From an uncultured Collinsella sp. (GTDB lineage Bacteria > Actinomycetota > Coriobacteriia > Coriobacteriales > Coriobacteriaceae), in assembly GCA_900768435.1 (NCBI GenBank), contig CAAGCW010000017.1, positions 1 to 64,000 of the forward strand: a stretch of DNA of 64,000 bases, read 5' to 3'. The notes beneath the pieces were generated by a model that had not been told where the DNA came from, searched no databases, and was given only the letters and a program-made list of their open reading frames with translations. Each line of letters opens with the position of its first letter. The first letter of the stretch is position 1. This document shows, one piece after another, positions 34,901 through 42,430 of the stretch. Position numbers and translations under genes: made by a program.

Positions 34901-36036
34901 TCAACGCGGTGGATGTCGACAAGTTCGAGGCAGACTCGGGCGACAAGCTCGGCACCAAGGACACGGACCAGTTCTGGATCGTGGGTTATGACGTTAAGGA
35001 CGTCGAGATGCCCGACGCGCCGGCCGTGACGGGCTTTACGGCAAACGCCGTCGATTCGACCAGCGTTACGTTTAGCTGGGACGATGTACTCGCAAACAAG
35101 AGTGGCTTTAGCTACGGCGTGGGCATGCTGCAGAGCAATGCGGCGGATGCGGTCGTCAATAGCTGGAAGATTGCCGACAACACGCAGACCTCGCTCAAGT
35201 GGGATGGGCTGCAGCCCAATACGGAGTATCGATTCGCCATCGCCGCCGTTAAGAATGGATCCACGACCGAAACAGGTATTCGCTCGGCAATCATCACGGT
35301 CAAGACCATGCCCGATGGCATGACGATGACCGTGAGCGGACCTGCGGCGGATGCTGCGGAGGGGTCGGATCTTGGATACGACTCTTCGGTTGAGCGCACG
35401 GCGGGAAGTCACCTGACGCTCTCGGCGATTGGCCATGTGAAGCAACTCGGTGCCGACGATAGCGAAACAGGGCTGGCACCGACCTATATGTGGTACCGCA
35501 AGGGCCGCGGCGAGACAGAGTTTAAGCTCGTGGGTGCCGATGGCAACCTCGCGGCTGGAACGGCCTCAAAGCTCGAGATTGACCTGACCGCAGACGATGA
35601 CGGTGCGCAGTATTACTGCCACGTGGGATACAACGACGTGGGCCTCGACACCGGCACGACGCTCGTGAATATCGAGGCCGAGGAGACGGCGCCCACAACG
35701 GTGAACGCCACCCCGATCCGCACGCGCCGCCTGTTCTCACAGGCAAGTGCGGGCGCCAAGAAGTTCCTGGACCATACGCTGGTAAACACCGCCGGCCCAA
35801 CCGATTCCGAAGGCTCAAAGGACCCCGAGACCCCTGAGACCCCGACGAACCCGGACAAGCCCAAGTCCGACAACGGAGCTAAGACCGACACCAAGGTCAA
35901 GACTACGACCACAGCGAAGAACCTCGCAAACACCGGCGACCAAACATTCGCCCTGGTCGCCACCGCTGCAGCAGCAGGCATCATCCTAGTGGCAATAGCC
36001 CTCGTCATGTTGGCTAAACGCCGCAAGAACCACTAG
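31948..36036 (+). CDS. Large LANTG-anchored surface protein with FG-GAP-like, Fn3 and Ig-like regions
   Basis: 1362 residues from ATG 31948 (GCGAGG 7 bp upstream; ATG 31912 has no ribosome site). A signal peptide ends near residue 42. Two Ca-binding FG-GAP/VCBS-like loops are visible: AGDVDGDGVDELFVY (about 274) and AAGDLDRDFCDDLAIVV (about 351), suggesting a partial beta-propeller in the N-terminal half. The middle (about 720-1010) is a beta-rich region I do not recognise. An Fn3 domain (about 1020-1120) and an Ig-like domain with YYC (about 1148-1247) follow, then a Pro/Lys/Asp spacer, LANTG (about 1326-1330), a hydrophobic helix and the tail KRRKNH. A sortase substrate; probably an adhesin or carbohydrate-binding protein. 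Confidence 0.85.
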   Translation: MYVPHPRIRRLSKIPLVGTAALAALIATSVACFTATPQVAQAADAPAITDMTEQDYQALGLGTSEDIPADTVGPYSTDTPTTFATRSEVYMAANGSHGNRYTLRDKLENVERGDIGGSSKLTDGYGSVWGAAKFWQNVNNFDTNSDLYKHSDYGGGTWSYLSNNESSTVLANDNNGFSGIHATSVEFCSDASTGKKSRVAELRAYGDSSSTTIDGKSYAGKVELVLYSFSNGRTRTLDTHLPVTVNTNMMYEGRFKYLDAGYLQEHDAVFDVEAGDVDGDGVDELFVYAGCYVDENGVRKAVVDMYDLEGGNWKQSVVKIDAGNAADYTTHNKGGNDSWTQLQSAPVVSLAAGDLDRDFCDDLAIVVSAPYGKKNIDKSTHCELFSWDASKGALVHVDALGDAGAISLSANGKTMVAANATFGTFAAYDEEGKKTGETVTGLILAGYDWQRSAFDYGASDGSKGLYGALYRYAYFDSESGEFKLSDCKEYRDGLLASYGLMHVPNSAWKDSAQDKRYPCTLAPIALATANLDGLSEQLAVDEVLVGGDVFRDFACNTAQSGAQGLGSMVGTMSLSGQQYNSSNKHDRKGIEQVWISDVKAGSVSGSDRYNESFIAVVGKHRDEDLRKNDDYYWMTASHFSLDENGKVRRGEEQVISESNRRGTTYGTFISLALPDVDNDSVKITYKDRYKVYTNPRVLAVLQDAPYVEDLEQAYGYLVLGGTSYGEEKGTGTSQGYTIGAELGVAVEVQTGPPLVAMNASVDFAAEGCYDYRSERTVSASVSYESHAGEGDKAVLYTIPMVYYEYEIENEETGGKGMMAAPVSLGAQTSVVNVEAYDRIAKQHNMTPLSYFLTNRSGEPGTYQTTLNGETPVGDSFGLGKPGVTRAYTHDGFNGAAAQSGASIEQTIEVEEGKEQELELGLTLNGSVVMGAKLAKHELFGGLCFGANAGFTTGNSSSESTEYGGTVDNLPEAAQGKYGFVWRLGVNAVDVDKFEADSGDKLGTKDTDQFWIVGYDVKDVEMPDAPAVTGFTANAVDSTSVTFSWDDVLANKSGFSYGVGMLQSNAADAVVNSWKIADNTQTSLKWDGLQPNTEYRFAIAAVKNGSTTETGIRSAIITVKTMPDGMTMTVSGPAADAAEGSDLGYDSSVERTAGSHLTLSAIGHVKQLGADDSETGLAPTYMWYRKGRGETEFKLVGADGNLAAGTASKLEIDLTADDDGAQYYCHVGYNDVGLDTGTTLVNIEAEETAPTTVNATPIRTRRLFSQASAGAKKFLDHTLVNTAGPTDSEGSKDPETPETPTNPDKPKSDNGAKTDTKVKTTTTAKNLANTGDQTFALVATAAAAGIILVAIALVMLAKRRKNH

Positions 36037-36064
36037 CCATCAGCAGGGGGCAACGGCAAACCAA

Positions 36065-36102
36065 AAACCCGGGTAGCCAACCACCAGGCTACCCGGGTTT
36101 TC
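36065..36102 (+). terminator. Rho-independent terminator of the LANTG gene
   Basis: Perfect 14-bp stem AAACCCGGGTAGCC / GGCTACCCGGGTTT, 8-nt loop, then TTCT. Confidence 0.88.
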
Positions 36103-36125
36103 TATCGAGCAAAGACTCGGCAACC

Positions 36126-36234
36126 GGAAACCGCATCCCAGAATCAGCCCCCAAAGTGGGACGCACTTTCCCAACAGACCCTCAACCGGAAACTACATCC
36201 CATTCCAACGTCAGATTCCGGGACGCGCTTTCCG
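36126..36234. repeat. Second, short array of inverted half-sites
   Basis: Four half-sites of the same family as 31361-31828 (about 36126, 36157, 36187 and 36219), alternating in orientation at 30-32 bp spacing, directly downstream of the surface-protein terminator. Confidence 0.85.
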
Positions 36235-36329
36235 CAAACAAAGAAGGCTACACAACGTGGCCTTCAACTCATCTATATCTATATATGTTGCAGATACTCC
36301 CAAGACAAGCCACGTCCCAACAACAAGGC

Positions 36330-36458
36330 GTCTGCCCGGCGGCGCGGAATGTAAGGTTCATCGCGAGTTCCGCACGAGCCGGAGAGCACTTAATGTGCTC
36401 TCCGTGCGAGCAGGACTGTCCGAGCAGGGAACCTTATGTTCCGCGCCGCCGGGCAGAC
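36330..36458 (+). repeat. Covarying structured element, copy B (plus orientation)
   Basis: 129 bp: outer perfect stem of about 27 bp (GTCTGCCCGGCGGCGCGGAA and its complement at 36439-36458), conserved TTCATCGCGAGTTCCGCACG, central hairpin GGAGAGCAC-TTAAT-GTGCTCTCC, conserved GCAGGACTGT and GAGCAGGGAA. Homologous to 31190-31316 in opposite orientation. It ends 21 bp before the stop of the phosphoglycerol transferase gene. Confidence 0.85.
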
Positions 36459-36478
36459 GAACCAGGTCGAAGGACCCG

Positions 36479-38779
36479 CTACTTGATCTTAGTAGTACCC
36501 GGCGCCAGGTTGGGGTCGGTCTCGTTGGCCTCGGTCTGGAAGTGCTCGGTGTAGACGTTCTTGCCGTCGCGGAACATCTCGTAGTACTGCATCTTGGCGT
36601 AATCCTCGCGTGCCTTGGTGGCGGCTGCGGCAACGGCGTCGTCACCGGTGACGTTGGAGGAGAGCGCCCAGCGCAGGCTGGCGTCCTCGTAGCCCACCGA
36701 GTTGATGGCGGGCAGCGACTCGCGCAGCGTCATATGCGCCTTCTGGTAGTCGGTCAGCGGTGCGCCGATCAGCTGCATGAGCTGCGTGGACAGGTAGTTG
36801 GTGGACAGGTCGTCGACCTCGCTCGTCTGGTCGCAACCGGCAACGTCGTAGTTAGCCCAGATGATGTAGTCGGTCTGCCACAAGCGCTCCTGGTGCGTGG
36901 CATCATCCTCGCCGGTAAACCACTTGTCGTTGAACTTGGACGGGAAGAACGGCTGATGGTCGCCCCAGAACACCACGACCACCTTGCGGTCGAGCTTGCT
37001 CAGGGCGTTGAGGAAGTAACGCAGCGCCTGGTCGGACTGCTCAATGCACGAGACATACTCGTCGACATCGGAGAGCGTGCCGTCCTCGATGGTCTTGGCG
37101 TCCAGGTCGGTCGTGTCGATGTTCAGGTGCATCTGCTTGTCGACCGGCAGCAGGCCCGTGTCGTAGCCCGAGTGGTTCTGCATGGTCACATCGAAGATAA
37201 ACTGCGGATCGGCGTTCTGGTCGAGCAGCTCAAGAATCTTGTCGTAGGTTGCCTGGTCGGTCACCATGCCGCGCAGGGTATCGGCGCCTTGGAAATCGTT
37301 GATGGACAGGAACTGGTCAAAGCCAAAGTCCTTGTAGACGTTCTCGCGGTTCCAGTTGGTCGCGTGGTTGGGGTGCATGGCCGTGGTGGAATAGCCGAGC
37401 GATTTGAACTGCTCTGCCAGATTCCCGGTCGTTTCCATGTTGTAGATGGTATAGGGGTACACGCCCGAGCCCAGGTTGGCCATGGAGTTGCCGGTCAAAA
37501 ACTCAAACTCGGTGTTGGCGGTACCGCCGCCGTAGGCGCTCACGTAGAGCTTGCCGCGGCTGAGGCAGTTGGACAGGCTCTTAAAGTACTGTGGGCCCTC
37601 GTAGCCGGCACGCATGTTCTGGTAGATGGATAGGTCCGAGAAGGTCTCGTTCATGATGGCGATGACCGTGGGCTTCTCGCTGTCGAATTGGTCTTTGGCG
37701 GCGGTGCGCTCGTCGCTCTTGGCGGCGTCGGACTTGTCGTAGGCCTTGGCGTACTTATTGAGCGTGGCCTTGGCATCGTCGACGGAGTAGTCGGCGGGTT
37801 TGGGCGGCTTGATGGACTGCGCTGCACTAATAAAGGCGGGTAGATAGCCCTCGCGCCAGTAGCTCTCGAGCGGGCGCCAGGTGTAGACAGTGATGCCGAG
37901 GGTGTTGTAGTAGTCGATGAGCGTGACATGCGCGGTCACGCCGCCCAGGCACAGTACCGCCACGAGCAGGTTGGTGAGCAGCATGCGGCGGGCGTTGGCG
38001 GCACCCTTCTGACGGTGCGGCGCGACCAGGCCGGCGTACTCGCACAGCAGCATGGCGATGGCGGTAAAGCCCATGGATAGCACGCAGAACAGCGAGATCG
38101 AGAAGGTGTAGCCGGTGCCGGCGACTGCGGCGGCGGTGGAGATGGCCGAAAGGTCGCCCGGCTGGATGGGCATGGATTTAAACGTGATGACAAAGAACTC
38201 GGCAATGCCCAGGACAAAGAGGGCAAAGGCCAGGACCGCGGGAGCTGCGCCGTGGCGCTGGAATAGGAAGAACAAGCCAGTCATGAGTGTGGCGATGATG
38301 GCCCACTCGAGCAGGATGCACAGGGGGTAGACCCAGGTAAAGTCGTGGTTGGACGAGACCTCCATGCCCAGCAGCGCAAAGACGCCGGCGAGCAGCAGGC
38401 ACAGGACGGCGGCGACGAGCGGTTTGCCCACAAAGGCGCCGCGCAGGCGGGCGAGCTTGCCGGTGGGGGCGGGGGCGTCGGGCTCGGCGAACGCAAAGAC
38501 GCGCGGGGCGATGCGGTCGCGGGCGATGCTGGCCCAAGCGCATCCGGTGAGGATGGCGTTGGTCAGGATGAGCATCACAAAGGCGAGCGGCTCGTTTTGG
38601 GCGACGAGGCCAATGGCACCCCAAATGGTCAAAAAGAGCTGGAACAGGCCGAAGGCGACGCTCCACCCAAGAGCGCTTTTGGCAACGGTGCCCGACTGAG
38701 CGCGAATGGCCTTGGCCTCGCGCAAGACAAGGTAGACGGTCGCCGCAAGACCGACGAGCGAGATGGCGGCAGCGAACAT
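36479..38779 (-). CDS. LtaS/MdoB-type phosphoglycerol transferase (alkaline-phosphatase superfamily)
   Basis: 766 residues from ATG 38779 (GAGGAG 7 bp upstream; GTG 38794 also in frame). Several membrane helices occupy the first 310 residues, then an extracellular sulfatase-fold domain. Signature parts: IMNETFSDL with the likely Thr nucleophile (about 376), SAYGGGTANTEFEFLTG, MHPNHATNWNR and WGDHQPF with metal-binding Asp-His. The family moves phosphoglycerol from phosphatidylglycerol onto teichoic acid or glycan. The acceptor here is unknown; in Coriobacteriia it could be a lipoglycan or teichoic-acid-like polymer. It is larger than staphylococcal LtaS because of the longer membrane part. 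Confidence 0.9.
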   Translation of the reverse strand: MFAAAISLVGLAATVYLVLREAKAIRAQSGTVAKSALGWSVAFGLFQLFLTIWGAIGLVAQNEPLAFVMLILTNAILTGCAWASIARDRIAPRVFAFAEPDAPAPTGKLARLRGAFVGKPLVAAVLCLLLAGVFALLGMEVSSNHDFTWVYPLCILLEWAIIATLMTGLFFLFQRHGAAPAVLAFALFVLGIAEFFVITFKSMPIQPGDLSAISTAAAVAGTGYTFSISLFCVLSMGFTAIAMLLCEYAGLVAPHRQKGAANARRMLLTNLLVAVLCLGGVTAHVTLIDYYNTLGITVYTWRPLESYWREGYLPAFISAAQSIKPPKPADYSVDDAKATLNKYAKAYDKSDAAKSDERTAAKDQFDSEKPTVIAIMNETFSDLSIYQNMRAGYEGPQYFKSLSNCLSRGKLYVSAYGGGTANTEFEFLTGNSMANLGSGVYPYTIYNMETTGNLAEQFKSLGYSTTAMHPNHATNWNRENVYKDFGFDQFLSINDFQGADTLRGMVTDQATYDKILELLDQNADPQFIFDVTMQNHSGYDTGLLPVDKQMHLNIDTTDLDAKTIEDGTLSDVDEYVSCIEQSDQALRYFLNALSKLDRKVVVVFWGDHQPFFPSKFNDKWFTGEDDATHQERLWQTDYIIWANYDVAGCDQTSEVDDLSTNYLSTQLMQLIGAPLTDYQKAHMTLRESLPAINSVGYEDASLRWALSSNVTGDDAVAAAATKAREDYAKMQYYEMFRDGKNVYTEHFQTEANETDPNLAPGTTKIK

Positions 38780-38992
38780 GCTGAGACTCCTCACAAACTA
38801 AAACCTACGAAAGCGGGGGTTTACCCGATTGTTACCAAGATATGCGCTGCAATTGGTGTCTGCGCACAACAACCAGCCATATTAACGCGCACGTGTGGCG
38901 GTGTGGCGCAATGTGGTGGCGACCTGCGCGATAATGGACGGGAATTACACGGAAACGTAAAGGCTTCTTAAAGAAATGGCGAGGGTAGGGCG

Positions 38993-39865
38993 ATGAGCGA
39001 GCAGGTTTGCAAGGCGGACATGGGCGGCGACGGAGCTGCGGTCGTGGATACGTTCGGCTATCCGGTCGAGACTACGGGCAACGCGGTGCTGGACATTTTG
39101 GAGCGCCGCTCGTCTACGCGCGCTTTTGCGCGCGATGACAACGACCGTCCCGTAGCGGTGACCGACGAGCAGCGGGCGGCGATTTTGCATGCGGCGAGTC
39201 GCGCGCCGTCGGCGGGCGCCATGATGATGTATTCCATCGTGAGCATTCGCGAGCAGGCTACGCTGGACCGTCTGGCCGACCTGTGCGATCACCAGCCCAT
39301 GATCGCCAAGGCGCCCTGGGCACTTATATTTGTGGTCGATTATGCCAAGTGGATCGATCTGTTTGAGCACGTGGGCTGCTTTGAGCCCGATTTTGTCGAG
39401 CGCACGGGCAAGGCGCCCCGCCGCGCGCCGGGTTTGGGCGACTTTGCCATCGCGGCCCAGGACGCCGTGATCGCTGCGCAAAACGCCGTGGTTGCCGCCG
39501 AGGCCCTGGGGCTGGGGAGCTGCTACATCGGTGATATCGTCGAGAATGCCGAGGAAGTTGCCGCACTGCTGGACTTGCCTGCCTATACCATGCCACTGTC
39601 GATGCTCATCATCGGCGCGCCCCGTAAGGAGCGCCCGGCGATCGCGCATCCCGTGGTGAACCTGGTGCACGAGGAGCACTACCGCCGCGCCGATACCGCG
39701 ACCATGGACGCGCAGGTGGCCGAGATGGACGCGATGTTCCGTCCGCATGCCCGCGAGGTAGGCGAGCGCGTGGTGGATATCTACACCCGCAAGCACACGA
39801 GCCCCTTTATGGCCGAGATGAGCCGTTCCATGGAGTGGTGGTTCAAAAACTGGCTCGGCAAGTAA
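38993..39865 (+). CDS. Nitroreductase family protein (larger NfsA-like type)
   Basis: 290 residues with AGGGTAGGG before the ATG. FMN-binding features include LERRSSTRAFA (about 36-46), ASRAPSAGAMMMYS, and AAQNAVVAAEALGLGSCYIGDI with a following LLIIGAP-like segment (MLIIGAPRKERPA). The C-terminal extension of about 80 residues ends MEWWFKNWLGK and contains conserved His and Arg. Such proteins reduce nitroaromatics or quinones with NADPH. It is longer than the nitroreductase at 6369 and not a close paralog. Monocistronic between the phosphoglycerol transferase (divergent) and kup. Confidence 0.9.
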   Translation: MSEQVCKADMGGDGAAVVDTFGYPVETTGNAVLDILERRSSTRAFARDDNDRPVAVTDEQRAAILHAASRAPSAGAMMMYSIVSIREQATLDRLADLCDHQPMIAKAPWALIFVVDYAKWIDLFEHVGCFEPDFVERTGKAPRRAPGLGDFAIAAQDAVIAAQNAVVAAEALGLGSCYIGDIVENAEEVAALLDLPAYTMPLSMLIIGAPRKERPAIAHPVVNLVHEEHYRRADTATMDAQVAEMDAMFRPHAREVGERVVDIYTRKHTSPFMAEMSRSMEWWFKNWLGK

Positions 39866-39876
39866 CGAATGCGGTG

Positions 39877-39907
39877 ATGTGACAAAGGGACAGTCCCTTT
39901 GTCACAT
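39877..39907. repeat. Palindromic repeat, CAAAGG family, copy 3
   Basis: ATGTGACAAAGGGAC / GTCCCTTTGTCACAT, near-perfect, 12 bp after the nitroreductase stop. Confidence 0.88.
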
Positions 39908-39991
39908 TCCATATCGCCGAGGTGGCCTAAAGGCCGTATAAATGTTTATTTAGCTGGGAAAACAGTGCCATTCAAACATGGGCCGATTACC

Positions 39992-39997
39992 TATAAT
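39992..39997 (+). promoter_or_regulatory. -10 element of kup
   Basis: Consensus TATAAT, 36 bp upstream of the kup start; TTCAAA at 39971-39976 is a weak -35 at a short spacing of 15. The leader is too short for a c-di-AMP riboswitch. Confidence 0.55.
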
Positions 39998-40032
39998 TCC
40001 TTCGAACATTAAAGTTGGGAGGAAACCGGCTT

Positions 40033-42060
40033 ATGGAACAAAAGGCCAAGGAGGCAGCCTCGCACGCTGCGATTCCTGTGAGCATCTCGGCGATGCTCGT
40101 CACGCTGGGCGTGGTGTACGGCGATATCGGCACCAGCCCTATGTATGTAACCAAGGCGCTCGTTGCCGGCAACGGCGGCATCGGAAGCGTGACGGAGGAG
40201 TTCGTGCTTGGCGCGCTCTCCCTTGTCGTGTGGACGGTCACGCTGCTGACTACCATCAAGTATGTGCTCATCTCGCTGCGCGCCGATAACCATGGTGAGG
40301 GCGGCATCTTTGCCCTGTACAGCCTGGTCAAGCGCTGCGGCAAGTGGCTTATCATCCCCGCCATGCTGGGCGGCGCGGCGCTGCTCGCCGACGGCATCCT
40401 GACGCCTGCCGTTACCGTTACCACGGCCATCGAGGGCCTGCGCACCATCCCGGCGGTCCATGCCGTGCTGGGCGATGACCAAGGCCGCGTCGTCGCCATT
40501 ACGCTCGCCATCATCATCGCGCTCTTCTTGGTACAGCGCATCGGTACGGCCAAAATCGGTCACGCCTTTGGCCCCATCATGACGCTGTGGTTCCTGTTCC
40601 TGGGCGGCACGGGTCTGTTCTTTGTCTTCCAGCACCCCGCCGTGCTGCTGTGCCTCAACCCGGTGCGCGGCATCGCCTTTTTGCTGAGCCCCAACAACCA
40701 CGCGGGCATCATGATCCTGGGCAGCTGCTTCCTCGCCACCACCGGTGCCGAGGCGCTCTACTCCGACATGGGCCACGTCGGCCGCGGCAACATCTACGCT
40801 ACCTGGCCGTTCGTTAAGTGCTGCCTGCTGCTTTCCTATATGGGCCAGGGCGCTTGGCTTATGAACAACGCTGCCAACCCCGAGCTCATGGGCATTGCCG
40901 ATCTCAACCCGTTCTACCAGATGCTCGCCCCGGGCCTGCGCCCGTTTGCCGTAGGCCTTTCCACCGTCGCGGCCATCATCGCCTCGCAGGCGCTCATCAC
41001 CGGCGCATTCTCGCTGGTGTCCGAGGCCAGCCGTCTGGATCTCATGCCGCACATGCAGGTCTTCTACCCTGCCGAGACCAAGGGGCAGCTCTACATCCCC
41101 ATGGTCAACAACGTCATGCTTGTCGGCTGCGTCATCGTGGTGCTGCTGTTCCAGAACTCGGCGCATATGGAAGCCGCCTACGGCCTTGCCATTACGCTGA
41201 CTATGATGTGCACCACGCTGCTGCTCTTCTTCTACCTGCACGAGGAGCGCAAGCTCAAGGTTGCTCCGTGGATCTTCGCGGCTTTCTTCCTTTTGCTCGA
41301 AGGTTTCTTCTTCGTGAGCTCACTCACCAAGTTCTTCCACGGCGGTTATTTCACCATCCTTATGGCCGCGCTCATCATGAGCATCATGGTGTGCTGGTAC
41401 AACGGCACGGCGGTTGAGCAGCGCCAGTTTACGCTGCTGCCGCTGCGCAGCTATCTGCCGCAGCTCAAGCGCCTGCGCGACGACGATCGCTACGAGCTCG
41501 TGAGCGACAACATCGTGTACCTGACCAAGGACACCAACACCGACTATATCGACCGCGATATCGTCTACTCGATTTTGGACAAGCACCCCAAGCGCGCTCG
41601 CGCCTGGTGGTTCGTGAATGTCGAGACCATGGACGAGCCGCATACCTTTGCCTACTCGGTCGAGACATTCGGCACCGACTACGTATTCCGCGTGCATCTG
41701 TACCTGGGCTATAAGATCAACCAGCGCGTCAATGCCTACCTGCGCCAGGTTGTTCAGGACCTGGCTGCCAGCGGCGAGCTGCCGCCGCAGACGCACGACT
41801 ACTCGGTCTATAAGGACCCGGGCAACATCGGTGCCTTCAAGTTCGTCATGATCCGCAAGCTGCTGGCGCCCGAGAGCGACGTGGAGCCGAGCGAGCGTAC
41901 GGCCATCACGCTCAAGTACATCATCCGTCGCGCCGCCGGCACGCCCGCGCGCTGGTACGGCCTGGAGAACTCCAACGTGAGCTTTGAGTACGTGCCGCTG
42001 TTCACCAAGTTTAAGGCTGTGAGCAAGATGCAGCGCCTGGCCCCCAACGAGCGCCCGTAG
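40033..42060 (+). CDS. kup: KUP-family potassium uptake protein
   Basis: 675 residues from ATG 40033 (GGGAGG 9 bp upstream). About twelve membrane helices, starting with the family hallmark GVVYGDIGTSPMY (about 24-36), then HGEGGIFALYSLV, ADGILTPAVTVTTAIEG and GAWLMNN, and a cytoplasmic C-terminal domain of about 200 residues. It brings K+ into the cell, probably with protons. The next genes encode a small membrane protein and a KdpD/KdpE-like two-component system on the same strand, so potassium or turgor sensing probably controls it. No kdpABC pump genes are in the window. Confidence 0.95.
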   Translation: MEQKAKEAASHAAIPVSISAMLVTLGVVYGDIGTSPMYVTKALVAGNGGIGSVTEEFVLGALSLVVWTVTLLTTIKYVLISLRADNHGEGGIFALYSLVKRCGKWLIIPAMLGGAALLADGILTPAVTVTTAIEGLRTIPAVHAVLGDDQGRVVAITLAIIIALFLVQRIGTAKIGHAFGPIMTLWFLFLGGTGLFFVFQHPAVLLCLNPVRGIAFLLSPNNHAGIMILGSCFLATTGAEALYSDMGHVGRGNIYATWPFVKCCLLLSYMGQGAWLMNNAANPELMGIADLNPFYQMLAPGLRPFAVGLSTVAAIIASQALITGAFSLVSEASRLDLMPHMQVFYPAETKGQLYIPMVNNVMLVGCVIVVLLFQNSAHMEAAYGLAITLTMMCTTLLLFFYLHEERKLKVAPWIFAAFFLLLEGFFFVSSLTKFFHGGYFTILMAALIMSIMVCWYNGTAVEQRQFTLLPLRSYLPQLKRLRDDDRYELVSDNIVYLTKDTNTDYIDRDIVYSILDKHPKRARAWWFVNVETMDEPHTFAYSVETFGTDYVFRVHLYLGYKINQRVNAYLRQVVQDLAASGELPPQTHDYSVYKDPGNIGAFKFVMIRKLLAPESDVEPSERTAITLKYIIRRAAGTPARWYGLENSNVSFEYVPLFTKFKAVSKMQRLAPNERP

Positions 42061-42121
42061 GTGCCGACGGGTTGCATGGAGTTGGTTTTCGATGGACAAG
42101 ATTGGGGCCGGGGAGGCAAAC

Positions 42122-42316
42122 ATGGATGCAAGGATGCTTGATGGCCGCGAGGTGGTTGCCGAGATGGTGCGTGAGGCACGCGCCGACGCCGCCGAAGATC
42201 GGTTCTTTACGAATCGTGCCAACATGGACATGGCTGATCGCGTAATTTTGATCGTGGCACTGGTATTTGGGGCGGTGTGCGTGTGCGCCCTGCTCGCTCA
42301 CGTGCTGTTTGTCTAA
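42122..42316 (+). CDS. Small single-pass membrane protein between kup and the KdpD-like kinase
   Basis: 64 residues from ATG 42122 with GGGGAGG 6 bp upstream (ATG 42092 has none). An acidic/basic N-terminal region (REVVAEMVREARADAAEDRF) precedes one membrane helix at about 41-62 (VILIVALVFGAVCVCALLAH). Good translation signals and its position suggest a real gene. By analogy with small regulatory subunits such as KdpF it could modulate the transporter or kinase, but there is no sequence similarity I can point to. Confidence 0.7.
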   Translation: MDARMLDGREVVAEMVREARADAAEDRFFTNRANMDMADRVILIVALVFGAVCVCALLAHVLFV

Positions 42317-42363
42317 CGACTGTCGGTCGTAGAAGGCTTTACACTTAGAACCACCACAAGGGA

Positions 42364-42404
42364 AAACCACCACAAAGGTGCCTGTCCCCTTTGTGGTGGT
42401 TTTT
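42364..42404. repeat. Palindromic repeat, CAAAGG family, copy 4
   Basis: AAACCACCACAAAGG-TGCCTGTC-CCCTTTGTGGTGGTTTTT, nearly identical to copy 1 at 2201-2240. A truncated half copy ACCACCACAAGGG precedes it at 42350-42362. Confidence 0.88.
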
Positions 42405-42430
42405 GTTTTTGAGAGAGGGGCGGGGCGCTG

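Noticed and set aside
36156..37633. Open frames opposite the phosphoglycerol transferase and across element B
   Set aside because: They are antisense to a well-supported gene or pass through the structured repeat, without ribosome sites or domains.
39908..40032. c-di-AMP (ydaO-type) riboswitch before kup
   Set aside because: The TATAAT box leaves a leader of about 30 nt, and none of the conserved riboswitch segments is present.
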